Source: Methanoregula boonei 6A8
GTDB taxonomy: Archaea > Halobacteriota > Methanomicrobia > Methanomicrobiales > Methanospirillaceae
Direction of reading: 5' to 3'
Assembly: GCF_000017625.1 (NCBI RefSeq)
Contig: NC_009712.1
Location: 620,001-684,000 of the forward strand
DNA length: 64,000 nt
The notes under the pieces are model-generated. The model did not search any database. It worked only from the letters and a program-made list of their open reading frames with translations, and had not been told where the DNA came from. Every line of letters begins with the position of its first letter. Position 1 is the first letter of the stretch. Shown piece after piece: positions 1-9,887 of the stretch. A program made the position numbers and the translations under genes.

Positions 1-90
1 ATTTTTACCGGAACAGATGAACGGGATTTTTATCCCACCCGGCGGATAGTAAAATCAGGTCCGGTGCAAATGGCCCCGGAGGAACTTCTC

Positions 91-963
91 ATGAAAAACC
101 ACGTATGTCTTGTCCTGTGTGCTGCCCTGCTTATTCTCGCTGCATGCGTTATCCCGGCCGGTGCGGTTGTCCTTGAAGTTACGGTTAAAGGTACGGTGTC
201 TGATCTTTCTCCTGTAAACAATACCCTGACCCTTGCCTCCCCGTCCCAGTATGGATGTGATTATGGTAATGGCACATCAGCCCCTGTCTGCTCGTGGACG
301 CCGCTCAACGTTACGACCATTTCTGGTACCGTCCCCGATCCGGCTGCATTTACCGTTTTTGCCAACGGGAATCAGGCTGTGGCCGTCAGCCTTGGCGGAA
401 CGGGCGGGACCTGGATTTCGCTTGCGAAACTTTACGGATCCGGGACATCTGCGGATGAGGCAACCGATGAAATTGGCGATATCGGGAGTCTCCCTGTTCA
501 GCTCATCGGAGATTACGCCGTAAGCGAAATCACCTCCCCCAACTGCTCTTCCTGCACCGGCACGACCTGCACGGCGACTTCCTCGAACGTGACGATCGCG
601 AGCGGGAACATAACCGTGGCGCAGCAGACCCTCAGTGCCGGCCAGTCGCTCTTTTTCAACGGCAGGAACGATGCATCGAGCGTGAACGTCACCTTGGTAA
701 GGGGACAGGCTCTCTCTTCATCCTGCCCCGGGAATACCGGCCTTATCGGTGGTGTCCAGCCAATCTCCGATTATATCGTGCACGTGGTTCCCCCGCTTTC
801 TGTCACGGCAACGAATCCGGGATCAGGTACACCGGCCGCGACAGAATCGTATGCTCCTGTGGCAGCAACCACCCCCCAGTCTGCCCTCCCCTTTGCGGCC
901 TTGAGTGCTCTTGGGCTGGGCATTGCCGCTCTCTGTATTGCCGGCCGGCGCCGCAGGGACTAG
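91..963 (+). CDS. Secreted, membrane-anchored hypothetical surface protein
   Basis: Family not recognised. The ATG at 91 is preferred over an in-frame start at 64 because GGAGGAA precedes it and it opens directly into a signal peptide (basic Lys, then about 20 hydrophobic residues ending near IPAGAV). The roughly 290-residue product has an extracytoplasmic body rich in Thr, Ser, Gly and N-x-S/T sequons (NVT, NCSS, NIT), with several Cys around SPNCSSCTGTTC that could form disulfides outside the cell. A Thr/Pro-rich linker leads to a C-terminal hydrophobic segment of about 20 residues followed by RRRRD, a layout typical of archaeal surface proteins held by a C-terminal anchor. It stands alone, about 110 bp upstream of endonuclease IV. 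An S-layer or adhesin-like role is inference from architecture only. Confidence 0.75.
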   Translation: MKNHVCLVLCAALLILAACVIPAGAVVLEVTVKGTVSDLSPVNNTLTLASPSQYGCDYGNGTSAPVCSWTPLNVTTISGTVPDPAAFTVFANGNQAVAVSLGGTGGTWISLAKLYGSGTSADEATDEIGDIGSLPVQLIGDYAVSEITSPNCSSCTGTTCTATSSNVTIASGNITVAQQTLSAGQSLFFNGRNDASSVNVTLVRGQALSSSCPGNTGLIGGVQPISDYIVHVVPPLSVTATNPGSGTPAATESYAPVAATTPQSALPFAALSALGLGIAALCIAGRRRRD

Positions 964-1074
964 AACCCTGCGGATCACGCTCTTTCTTTTTTGTCCGATC
1001 ACAACTTCCATGTGCCGAGAAGCCGCAATCCTTAATCAGGTACGATGATCCCCCTACAGGAGCACGATTAATCC

Positions 1075-1920
1075 ATGGCACCGGTAAAAGTTGGCGTGCA
1101 TGTCTCCATTGCCGGCTCGCTCGATCTCGCGGTTGACCGGGCAAAAGATGCAGGCTGCGACGTTTTCCAGATGTTCTCCCGTAATCCCCGGGGATGGGGA
1201 TACAAACCCCTGTCCGAGGGAGATTGTGATCTCTACAAAAAGAAGATCGCAGCCACCGGCCTCCTCCCGGTTGACCATATGCCCTATCTTCCGAATCTGG
1301 CCTCGCCAAAAACGGAGATCTGGGAAAAGTCCGTCCAGACTCTGAATGCCGAGCTTGACCGGTGCAACAGGCTGGGCATTCCCTACCTGGTCACCCATCT
1401 CGGCCACCATCTTGGGGACGGGATTGCGGGTGGCAGGGCCCGGGTCATAAAAGCCATAAATACCGTCCTTGCCTCATCGGAATCGGGAACAATGCTGCTT
1501 TTAGAGAATACCGCCGGGGAGAAGAACAGCGTTGGCAGCAGTTTCGAGCACATCGGTGCGATACTTGCGGGGCTTTCCGATGAGAAAAGGATCGGAGTCT
1601 GTTTCGATACCTGCCACGCGTTTGCCGCGGGTTACGAGCTGCGGACCAGGGAGGGAATTACCTCCACCCTTGCACAGTTCGATGAGCAGGTCGGGATTTC
1701 CCGTCTTCGCGTTATCCATCTCAACGACACCAAAGGTGATCTCGGGAGCGGCCTAGACCGGCACGAGCACATCGGGATGGGGTTTATTAGTGAAGACGGA
1801 TTCCGGCACATCCTGCACAACCCGGTCTTTGCGCGCCTCCCGCTTGTCTGCGAAACACCGGTGGACGAACGAAGGGATGATCGCGGCAATATCGCAAAGG
1901 TCCGTGAACTGGCCGCCTAA
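1075..1920 (+). CDS. nfo: Endonuclease IV (AP endonuclease)
   Basis: Predicted Zn-dependent TIM-barrel endonuclease that cuts the backbone 5' of abasic sites in base excision repair. The 281-residue length is normal for the family. Metal-ligand motifs appear in the expected order: HMPYLPNLASP and THLGHHLG (His), LLLENTAGE (Glu), CFDTCHAFAAGYEL (Asp and His), IHLNDTKGDLGS with DRHEHIGMG (Asp and His), and LVCETP (Glu). The start ATG follows CAGGAG at a good distance. A perfect palindrome just past the stop may be a terminator. The OGG-type glycosylase at 10.9 kb would generate the abasic sites this enzyme processes, although the two genes are not linked in an operon. Confidence 0.95.
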   Translation: MAPVKVGVHVSIAGSLDLAVDRAKDAGCDVFQMFSRNPRGWGYKPLSEGDCDLYKKKIAATGLLPVDHMPYLPNLASPKTEIWEKSVQTLNAELDRCNRLGIPYLVTHLGHHLGDGIAGGRARVIKAINTVLASSESGTMLLLENTAGEKNSVGSSFEHIGAILAGLSDEKRIGVCFDTCHAFAAGYELRTREGITSTLAQFDEQVGISRLRVIHLNDTKGDLGSGLDRHEHIGMGFISEDGFRHILHNPVFARLPLVCETPVDERRDDRGNIAKVRELAA

Positions 1921-1924
1921 AAAA

Positions 1925-1940
1925 TTCCCGGTACCGGGAA
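1925..1940. terminator. Perfect 16-bp palindrome after nfo
   Basis: TTCCCGGTACCGGGAA begins five bases after the nfo stop codon. It is a perfect GC-rich palindrome, and no strong T-run follows immediately. It may be a transcript-end hairpin or a protein-binding dyad. Confidence 0.4.
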
Positions 1941-2186
1941 CCATCTGCATGCCTTACGGCAGTGCTTTAATCTTCCCGGTCGGGTAGAGGATCCGGGGGA
2001 CGTGCAACAGCGACATACCTAAAGGATACAATATGGCTAAAAATATTAGCTTTTTATAATCATAATAATGTCGGACAAGGCAAACGTAATTCTTATGAAA
2101 TATTGCGCCTCCTACGTCCCAAAAACCGATAGTATGAGGCTCTCCGCCGGTCATCATTCCGCGCGGCCGGGTGTCCCCCCTACGTC

Positions 2187-2198
2187 CTTATTATACTG
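2187..2198 (+). promoter_or_regulatory. TATA-like box of endA (leaderless start)
   Basis: TTATTATACTGT lies about 25-30 bp upstream of the GTG at 2219, the spacing expected for a transcript that starts at or next to the start codon. This supports GTG 2219 over the in-frame GTG at 2171. Confidence 0.5.
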
Positions 2199-2218
2199 TA
2201 CTCCCAATAGTTCCTGCA

Positions 2219-3229
2219 GTGAAGGCGATATTTGACGGCACCTCGGTGCTGACCGGAAAGGACGGGCGGACTCTCTATGACCAGAGCGGGTACGGGCGCC
2301 CCGAGGGCGAGGGGATCCGCCTCGCGCCGCAGGAAGCTCTCTACCTTCTTCATCGCCAGAAACTCGATGTTCCCGGGTATACCTTCGATTCGCTCCTTGC
2401 CGAGTATGCGGATCAGCGCAATTTCCTGCGCAGTTTCCTTGTGTACCGCGATCTGCGCGAACGCGGGTACGTAGTCCAGACCGGGCCCCATGATTTCCGC
2501 GTATTCCGGCGCGGGGAGAAACCCGGGACCGGCGAGTCGCTCTACCTGGTGCGGGTCCTCTCGGAACGGGATCCGGTCCGGTTCACCAAACTCATAGAAG
2601 AGGTGGTCACATCAAGGAACATGCGCAAGCAGTACGTGCTCGCGGTTGTAGACGACGAGGAGGAGCTCACCTATTACGAGATCAAGCTCCAGAAACTCGC
2701 CGATGCATCAGTCCATGCGCCCCCTATTGCAAAGGCAGAATCTGTTCTCGTGGGAAGATCTGCCATGATCCGGGTACCCCTGCAATCGGATCTTGAACGA
2801 GCCGGGTTTGGGAAGCGGCTTGATGACGAACGGCTCATGCTTGCCCCGGTAGAGCTGCTCTATCTCATGGATTGCGGGGTCCTCAAGGCAAAAAGGGACG
2901 GGGCTTTCATCAGCACGGCAGATTATTTCGCATACGCCTCGGAGTCGGATCCGGAACTTGCCGCAAAGGAAAAAGTGTACGCCGAGTTGCGCCGGCACGA
3001 TTTCACGCCCCGGACCGGTTACAAGTTCGGCCACCACTTCCGTGTCTACTGCGGGAAGAACGTGCATTCCGATCTCCTGGTGCATGCCATTGAAAAGGAA
3101 GCCGTCATGCCTATCAGCGTGGTTTCACGGTCAGTGAGGATGGCGCATAGCGTCAAAAAGAAGATGTTGTTTGGCTGTGTACATACTACCGGTATCCAGT
3201 TCGTCGAATTTGCGCGGATCAAGTTATAA
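2219..3229 (+). CDS. endA: tRNA-splicing endonuclease, fused two-domain type
   Basis: Cleaves bulge-helix-bulge introns from precursor tRNAs. At about 336 residues it carries two tandem endonuclease units, as in the homodimeric archaeal form, rather than the single unit of about 170 residues of homotetrameric enzymes. The N-terminal unit begins VKAIFDG and is expected to be structural. The C-terminal unit has the catalytic set: Tyr in RTGYKFG, His in GHHFRVY and Lys in AHSVKKKM. The GTG at 2219 is preferred because it gives the family N terminus and lies 25-30 bp after a TATA-like element; the GTG at 2171 would add 16 residues of unlike sequence. It is followed by trpS, giving a short tRNA-metabolism gene string. 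Confidence 0.9.
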   Translation: MKAIFDGTSVLTGKDGRTLYDQSGYGRPEGEGIRLAPQEALYLLHRQKLDVPGYTFDSLLAEYADQRNFLRSFLVYRDLRERGYVVQTGPHDFRVFRRGEKPGTGESLYLVRVLSERDPVRFTKLIEEVVTSRNMRKQYVLAVVDDEEELTYYEIKLQKLADASVHAPPIAKAESVLVGRSAMIRVPLQSDLERAGFGKRLDDERLMLAPVELLYLMDCGVLKAKRDGAFISTADYFAYASESDPELAAKEKVYAELRRHDFTPRTGYKFGHHFRVYCGKNVHSDLLVHAIEKEAVMPISVVSRSVRMAHSVKKKMLFGCVHTTGIQFVEFARIKL

Positions 3230-3268
3230 TCCCGTGCTTTAACAACGTGCAAAAAGAGCGTTTATATC

Positions 3269-4525
3269 ATGACAGAGCCGCAGATCAACCCGTGGTCGAG
3301 CACCCCGACGCTCGATGTCGAGAAGACCTTTGCCGAGTTCGGTATTGACCCGATTGCGCCGGTACTGCCTGAGCTGCCTGAGGTCCCGTACTTCATGCGC
3401 CGGGGGATCGTGGTCGGCCAGCGCGACTATCTCCCGATTGCCCGGGCAATCCGGAACCACACGCCCTTTCATCTTCTCACCGGGTTCATGCCCAGCGGCC
3501 ACCCGCATCTCGGGCACCTGATGCTCATGAGGGAAGTAGTCTGGCATGTGCAGCAGGGCGCAAACGGGTATGTGACGATTGCTGACCGCGAAGCGTATGC
3601 AGTCCGAGGCCTGTCGTGGGAGAAATGCCGGGAATATGGTAAGGAATACCTTTCATGCCTGTATGCACTGGGTTTTGAAGGGCAGACATACTTCCAGAGC
3701 AAAAACTCCCGGCTCAAGGACCTTGCGTTTGAAGCGGCAACCAAGGTAAATTTCTCCGAACTTACCGCGATCTACGGCTTTACCCCGGAGACAGCCCTTG
3801 CCCACGCGGACAGCGTGATCACGCAGGTTGCCGACATCCTGTACCCGCAGGTAGAGCGTGAACCTGCCCCGACGCTTGTACCCGTGGGGATAGATCAGGA
3901 TCCCCATATCCGGCTTACCCGGGGAATCGCCCACAAGTTCCGGATGTTCACGGTTGAGGAACGCGAGGATTACGTCAGCGTGCGCTCAAAGAACGCTCCC
4001 GAGGCTGCGCTCGATGCGGTGAAAAAAGCGTTCCCGCACGCAAAAAAATACGAGGGCCACGTGGACATCAAAGGCGCTGCCTGTGCCGATGTGAGCACAA
4101 AGGTCCGGGATATCGAGCGGGCATGCGGCGGGTATGCGTTCTACACGCCTTCATCCACATATCATATCTTCCTGCCCGGGCTCACCGGTGGCAAGATGTC
4201 GTCGAGCATTCCCGAGAGCCTCATCTCATTCTACGAACCCGAGGCAGCCGTGCGAAAGAAGGTGATGAGCGCCCTAACCGGAGGCCGGATGACGCTTGAA
4301 GAGCAGCGGCGCCTTGGCGGCGAACCGGAGAAGTGCACGCTTTATCTCCTCAACATGTTCCATATGATCACCGACGATGCAAAACTCGCGGAACTTCACC
4401 GGAAGTGCCGGTCGGGCGAGATCACCTGCGGGCAGTGCAAGAAGGAGACCGCGGAGCGCGTCGTGGCATTTTTAAAGGATTTCCGGGAGAAGATGGACGT
4501 GGCGGCAGAGACGATTGAGGTGTGA
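3269..4525 (+). CDS. trpS: Tryptophanyl-tRNA synthetase
   Basis: Class I synthetase charging tRNA-Trp in the cytoplasm. At 418 residues it matches the archaeal/eukaryal type, which is longer than the bacterial one. The ATP-binding signature appears as PSGHPHLGHL (HIGH equivalent, about residues 75-85) and the second signature as GKMSSS (KMSKS equivalent, about residue 312). The pocket segment VGIDQDPHIRLTRGIA matches TrpRS. The gene begins 40 bp after endA and ends 6 bp before pheS, so endA-trpS-pheS-pheT probably share transcripts. Confidence 0.95.
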   Translation: MTEPQINPWSSTPTLDVEKTFAEFGIDPIAPVLPELPEVPYFMRRGIVVGQRDYLPIARAIRNHTPFHLLTGFMPSGHPHLGHLMLMREVVWHVQQGANGYVTIADREAYAVRGLSWEKCREYGKEYLSCLYALGFEGQTYFQSKNSRLKDLAFEAATKVNFSELTAIYGFTPETALAHADSVITQVADILYPQVEREPAPTLVPVGIDQDPHIRLTRGIAHKFRMFTVEEREDYVSVRSKNAPEAALDAVKKAFPHAKKYEGHVDIKGAACADVSTKVRDIERACGGYAFYTPSSTYHIFLPGLTGGKMSSSIPESLISFYEPEAAVRKKVMSALTGGRMTLEEQRRLGGEPEKCTLYLLNMFHMITDDAKLAELHRKCRSGEITCGQCKKETAERVVAFLKDFREKMDVAAETIEV

Positions 4526-4531
4526 AAGGCG

Positions 4532-6028
4532 ATGGCGGAACTGACCTTAAACGAGAAACGGCTGCTTGCTGCGCTGGCAAAGGAGAAGAAGGCCGATGCG
4601 GAACATCTCGCATCTCTCCTGAATGCGACCCCCGAGGCGGTTGTCCAGTGGGGGCACCTTGCTGAAGACAAGGGGCTTGCGAAGGTCGAAAGAATTGTCA
4701 AGAAAATTCCCACTTTGACCGAAGAAGGAATAAAATACCGCAAATCCGATCAGCTTCCCGAAACTCAGATTCTCGATGCAATCAAAACAGGCACAACGCT
4801 TACAGATCTCCAGAAAAATGATGCATTTAAGATCGGTTTTGGTCAATTGCGAAAGAGAGGGCTCATACAGCTCAACGGCACTTATGTTGTTAAAGTGCCG
4901 AATGCTTCGACGGAAAAAGAAAATAGCATCCTTCTCTGTTTTGATGAAACTGGCAAATTACACGCGGATCCCGCTCTTAAATTCGGGGAAGATTACAATC
5001 AAAGCATCAAGGAGTTTGTCAAACGAGGGATAGCTCGGGAGTCCGAAACCGTTCAAAACCTTCTCACAATCACATCCGAAGGAACACTCCGCGTAAATGC
5101 CGGTCTTGACATCCGAGAAGAGATCGGCACCCTCACCCGGGACCAGATCCTCTCCGGTTCATGGAAGAACGCGAGCCTGCGGAAGTACGACATCAAAAAA
5201 TTGCCCAAGACGGTTTACCCGGGCAAGTCCCACCCGTACCAGCGGCTCATCGACGAGATGCGGCAGATCCTCCTTGAGATGGGCTTTACCGAGATGCACG
5301 GGGAGATCGTCCAGAGCGCGTTCTGGAACTTTGATGCCCTCTTCCAGCCGCAGGACCACCCGGCCCGCGAGATGCAGGACACGTTCTACCTCAAAGAGGA
5401 TGCACCGCTTCCCGAAGGATGGGAGTGCCTCCGCGACATGCACGAGCATGGCGGCAATACCTCGTCTACCGGCTGGGGCGGGAAGTGGAACCCCGGAAAA
5501 GCAAAGCAGTGCGTGCTCCGTACCCACACGACCAGCCTCTCGATCCAGTACCTCGCCGCTCACCCGGAACCACCGGTCAAGGCGTTCTGCATCGGCAGGG
5601 TGTACCGCCGCGAGGCGATCGACCCCACCCATACTCCCGAATTCGAGCAGCTTGAAGGAATCGTGATGGACAAGGATGTTACCTTCCGTCACCTGCTGGG
5701 CTTTTTAAAAGAGTTCTACCAGCGGATGGGCTTCTCCGATGTCCGGTTCCGGCCCGGGTTCTTCCCCTACACGGAGCCCTCGGTCGAGCCCGAGATCTGG
5801 GTGGACGGCCTTGGCTGGGTGGAGATGGGCGGGGCAGGTGTCTTCCGGCAGGAGGTCACTGACCCGTGGGGCGTAAAATGTCCGGTGCTCGCGTGGGGGC
5901 TTGGCGTGAGCCGGGTGGCCATGCTCCGGCTGGGCCTCAAGGACCTGCGGCAGCTGTACCTGAGCGATCTTGAATGGATACGAAACAGCCCCGTGCATGC
6001 CCCGGCCGCAGCGGGGAGGAAGGCGTAA
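4532..6028 (+). CDS. pheS: Phenylalanyl-tRNA synthetase alpha subunit
   Basis: Catalytic subunit of the alpha2beta2 class II enzyme charging tRNA-Phe. The 498-residue length fits the archaeal/eukaryal PheS with an N-terminal winged-helix region (about residues 1-190) and a C-terminal catalytic core. Core motifs include [32 protein letters not shown], the motif 2 region [20 protein letters not shown], and motif 3-like [14 protein letters not shown]. It starts 6 bp after trpS and is followed by pheT one base after its stop. The segment coding for about residues 50-195 is much more AT-rich than the rest of the gene and its neighbours, which suggests replacement of the N-terminal domain by recombination. 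Confidence 0.96.
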
Positions 6029-6029
6029 C

Positions 6030-7658
6030 ATGGCGATCATCAGCCTTTCCTACAAGTACCTCGAACGGCTCACCGGCACCGACCGGGAGACAATCCTCAA
6101 ACGCCTCCCGATGATCGGTTCCGAGGTCGAACGCCTGGAGGAGGACCACGCGGACGTGGAGTTCTTCCCCAACCGCCCCGATCTCTTCTCAGTCGAAGGT
6201 GCAGCCCGGGCCATGCGGGGATTTTTAGGGATCGAAACCGGCCTGCCACGCTACATGGTGAAACCCTCCGGGATCCGCTTCACGATAGATTCGAAGCTTG
6301 CCGCGATCCGGCCCTGCCTTGCTTCGGCGGTCATCCGGAATGTTTCCTTCGACGACGAGTCTATCCTCTCGGTCATGGCGCTCCAGGAAGCCCTGCACTG
6401 GGCAGTCGGGAGAGGGAGGAGCAAGGTTGCCATCGGCATCCACGACCTCGACACCATCACTCCACCGTTCCATTATGTTGCCTCCCCCCGGGTGAGGAAG
6501 TTTGTCCCGCTCGATTTCACTGACGAGCTCACCCTTGACGGCATTCTCGAAAAACACCCGAAGGGCAGGGACTATGCAAAGATCGTAAAAGACTTCCCGC
6601 TATTTCCCCTGATCGTTGACAATGAGGATCATGTCTGCTCGTTCCCGCCGATCATCAATGGCGAGCGGACCCGGGTGACGACCGCGACAAAAAATATCCT
6701 TCTTGATGTGACCGGCACCGACCAGCGGGCGGTCAATGTGGCGGCAAACATCATCTGTACTGCTCTTGCCGAGGCTGGGGCGACCATCGAGAGCGTGGAG
6801 ATAAATGGCGCTCCTTTCCCCGATCTGGCTCCCGCGGTGCGCACGGTCAGCGTCCGGGAATGCTCCGCGCTCATCGGGGTCGATCTGACCGCCCCGCAGA
6901 TGGCGGAACTGCTCGAAAAGATGCGGTTTGGCGCGGAGCCGGCCGGGCCGGATCAGGTCCGGGTGCAGGTACCCTGCTACCGGGCCGATATTATGCATGA
7001 CTGGGATCTCTTCGAGGATGTTGCGATAGCCTACGGGTACGAAAACTTTGCCGTCGAAGTACCGCCCACGTTCTCCATCGGGAAAGAGCACCCGGCCAAC
7101 CGGATCGCCGGCCAGGCGCGGGCTATCCTTGCCGGCCTCGGGTACCTGGAGATGATGCCTTTTACGCTGACAAACGAGCGTGTACTCTGCGACCGGATGC
7201 AGCGGCCCGGCGAACCGGCGACGCTCCGTCTCATGCACCCGATCAGCGAGGAATACACTGTGGTCAGGACCGATATTGTGCCGCTTCTCCTGGAGATGCT
7301 GCAGGTCAACCGGCACCGGGAACTCCCGCAGCGGCTCTTTGCCACCGGTGATGTGATCGCCGATCTCCTCACCACCCAGCGCCTTGCGTTTGTCAGCACC
7401 CACGCGGGTGCGGACTTTTCTGAAGCCTACGCCCATGCAGACGCGGTGCTCCGCGAGTTAGGGGTTGCCTACAGCGCAGAAGTGTCGGACGACGCTGCAT
7501 TTATCGAAGGAAGGCGGGCGGATATCATTGTCGGCGGGAAAAAAGCAGGAGTGTTTGGCGAGATCCATCCCGCCGTGCTCACGGCGTTCGAACTGGAACA
7601 GCCGGTGGCCGCATTCGAGCTCGATCTCAGAGCCGTACCGGGATACCCTTCCCCTTAA
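6030..7658 (+). CDS. pheT: Phenylalanyl-tRNA synthetase beta subunit
   Basis: Structural and editing partner of PheS, in the compact archaeal form (542 residues). Recognisable segments are the N-terminal [24 protein letters not shown], a B3/B4-like region near IRNVSF, and the class II-like C-terminal domain with [26 protein letters not shown]. The ATG at 6030 lies one base after the pheS stop, so the pair is translationally linked; an in-frame start inside pheS at 5970 is ignored. The 3' end overlaps the convergent hisF by 32 bp. Confidence 0.95.
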
Positions 7659-8433
7659 GGTACTCTTTTACATCGCGGACGCTCATCTCGCCATAATGGA
7701 AAACGCTTGCCGCGAGGCAGGCATCCGCTTTTCCCCGGGTAAACCCCTCATAAAAATGTTCGAGCGTCCCGACCCCGCCGCTTGCGATCACCGGAATGTT
7801 GGCCGCTTCCGAGATCGCCCGGGTGACTGCGATATCAAAGCCGTTTTTCGTTCCGTCGGTCTCCATGCTGGTTAACAGGATTTCGCCTGCGCCCCGCTCC
7901 TCGGCCTCTTTTGCCCAGCGCACCGCGTCGATCCCGGTCGGCTTGCTCCCGCCGTAGATGACTACCTCGTACCAGCAGGTTGTCCCATCGCAGAGCCGGA
8001 CCGGCACTGCCTCCGGGTTCAGGGTGAAGTTCCGGCGCACGTCCATGGCAACCACGATACACTGCGTCCCGAACGACTCCGCACCTTTGGTGATAATTGA
8101 CGGGTCGTGGACGGCGCTCGTGTTCAGGCTCACCTTATCCGCGCCGGCCCGGAGGATCTGCTGGATATCGTCAAGTGTCCGCAGGCCGCCCCCTACCGTA
8201 AGCGGCAGGAAAAGCTGGTCTGCCGCACGCTGGATAAGCTCGATAATGATACCCCTTTTTTCTTTTGAAGCGGTGATATCGAGGAACACCACCTCGTCAG
8301 CTCCCTGCTCGTTGTAGCGCCCCGCAAGCTCCACCGGGTCGCCTGCATCCCGGAGCCCAAGGAAGTTGGTCCCTTTCACCACCCGGCCGTCCTTTAAGTC
8401 AAGGCAGGGGATGATCCGTCGCGTGAGCACCAT
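7627..8433 (-). CDS. hisF: Imidazole glycerol phosphate synthase cyclase subunit HisF
   Basis: With HisH, converts PRFAR and glutamine-derived ammonia to IGP and AICAR in histidine synthesis. The (beta/alpha)8 barrel begins with the family signature [21 protein letters not shown], which carries the catalytic Asp. Phosphate-binding loops are visible as GGGLRT and IASGGVGT, and the second catalytic Asp lies in VVAMDVRR. The ATG at 8433 is chosen over 8457 because it gives the conserved N terminus. The gene is convergent with and overlaps pheT. No hisH or other his gene is in the window, so the gene is not in a his operon here. Confidence 0.95.
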
Positions 8434-8460
8434 GTCATTTCCGGTTTCTCCTCGCATCCC

Positions 8461-8490
8461 TATCTACCTATCTACCTATCTGCCTGTCTG
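8461..8490. repeat. Short tandem TATCTACC repeat
   Basis: Three to four imperfect 8-bp units (TATCTACC, TATCTACC, TATCTGCC, TGTCTG) lie between the divergent hisF and SIHH/SAHH genes. This is a simple repeat in an intergenic promoter region; no function can be assigned. Confidence 0.6.
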
Positions 8491-8594
8491 CGACCCGGTT
8501 TTTGCGGGGAAGTTTATGTGCCATTGTTGCATTATGTACAGGGTAAGTGATAGGTGGTCCCCGCTGCAAGGCAGGGTACCGCACAGGTGTTTTC

Positions 8595-9821
8595 ATGAGT
8601 ACCGGGAAGCTCAAGATTGACTGGGCGGCACAGTACATGCCCGTGCTTGCCTCGATAAAAAAGCAGTTCGAGAAGGACAAACCGTTCAAGGGCATGACGA
8701 TCGGCATGGCCCTCCATGTCGAGGCCAAGACCGCAAATCTCGTCCAGACCCTTGCCGCGGGAGGCGCAAAGGTTTACATCACCGGCTGCAACCCGCTCTC
8801 CACGCAGGACGATGTGGCGGCGGCGTTGAACGAGGTAAAAAACGTGCACTGCTATGCAAAGCGCGGGTGCACCGTTGATGAGTACTATGCGGCAATCGAA
8901 CAGGTGCTCGATGCGGCCCCGTCGATTACCATTGACGACGGGATGGACCTCATCCACTACCTGCACACCAAGCGCCGCGAACTCCTGAAGAAAGTGATCG
9001 GCGGCTGCGAGGAGACAACTACCGGTATCCACCGGCTCCGGGCAATGGCGGCCGAGAAGAAACTCGAGTTCCCGGTAGTGGCGGTCAACGATACGCCCAT
9101 GAAGCGGTTTTTTGACAATGTGCACGGAACCGGCGAGAGTGCCCTCTCCTCGATCATGATCACGACAAATACGCTTATTGCCGGGAAATATTTAGTCGTT
9201 GCCGGCTATGGCTACTGCGGGCGGGGCCTTGCACAGAAAGCCCACGGCCTGGGTGCAAAAGTCGTGGTCACCGAGGTTGACCCCCGCCGGGCCCTCGAAG
9301 CGCACATGGACGGGTACCATGTCATGACCATGGACCAGGCAGCAGAGATTGGTGACATCTTTGTCACGACCACGGGCAACACCAGCGTGATCGGGAAGGA
9401 TCACTTCGGGAAGCTCAAAGCCGGTGCGATCCTTGCAAACGCCGGCCACTTCAACGTGGAGATCGATATTGCGTGGCTGGCAAAACACGCGGACTCGACC
9501 GTTGAGCGCGACGGGATCATCACCTACATCCTCAAGGGAAAACCGGTCCACGTGCTTGCCGAAGGCCGGCTTGTGAACCTTGCCACACCAAAGGGTATGG
9601 GTCACCCGATCGAGGTGATGGACCTTAGTTTCGCCCTCCAGGCACTCTGCGCCCGGTATATTGCGGAGCAGGGAGACTCCCTCAAAGGCGGTGTGTACGA
9701 CGTCCCGCAGGAGATCGATGAGCAGGTGGCCCGGCTGAAGCTCGCGTCGCTTGGCCTTTCCATCGATGAGCTCTCTGCAGCCCAGAAAAAGTACCAGTGC
9801 AGCTGGGATATCGGGACGTAA
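8595..9821 (+). CDS. ahcY: S-adenosylhomocysteine / S-inosylhomocysteine hydrolase
   Basis: NAD-dependent hydrolase releasing homocysteine from the by-product of SAM-dependent methylation. The 408-residue protein has AHCY features: LHVEAKTANLVQTL, the substrate region DDGMDLIH and VNDTPMKRFFDN, and the NAD-binding loop VVAGYGYCGRGLAQKA followed by EVDPRRALEAHMDGY. The C terminus ends CSWDIGT, short like archaeal homologues and lacking the bacterial C-terminal extension. In methanogens studied so far, members of this family can prefer S-inosylhomocysteine made by an upstream deaminase, so the substrate is uncertain. The ATG at 8595 follows CACAGGTG; the in-frame start at 8547 would add 16 unlike residues. 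Confidence 0.88.
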   Translation: MSTGKLKIDWAAQYMPVLASIKKQFEKDKPFKGMTIGMALHVEAKTANLVQTLAAGGAKVYITGCNPLSTQDDVAAALNEVKNVHCYAKRGCTVDEYYAAIEQVLDAAPSITIDDGMDLIHYLHTKRRELLKKVIGGCEETTTGIHRLRAMAAEKKLEFPVVAVNDTPMKRFFDNVHGTGESALSSIMITTNTLIAGKYLVVAGYGYCGRGLAQKAHGLGAKVVVTEVDPRRALEAHMDGYHVMTMDQAAEIGDIFVTTTGNTSVIGKDHFGKLKAGAILANAGHFNVEIDIAWLAKHADSTVERDGIITYILKGKPVHVLAEGRLVNLATPKGMGHPIEVMDLSFALQALCARYIAEQGDSLKGGVYDVPQEIDEQVARLKLASLGLSIDELSAAQKKYQCSWDIGT

Positions 9822-9841
9822 ACTCCCCGTTCTCCCAAAAC

Positions 9842-9850
9842 TTTTTTTTT
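9842..9850 (+). terminator. T-run terminator after the SAHH/SIHH gene
   Basis: A run of nine T begins 20 bases after the stop codon. Archaeal transcription commonly ends at such T-tracts, and the next gene lies on the opposite strand. Confidence 0.6.
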
Positions 9851-9887
9851 ATTTGCTTATCCCGTCAGGATTTCCCCTACCCTGTTC

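Noticed and set aside
2068-2235. Small plus-strand frame of 55 residues before endA
   Set aside because: It overlaps the endA start, lacks a ribosome-binding site at the right place and has no coding character.
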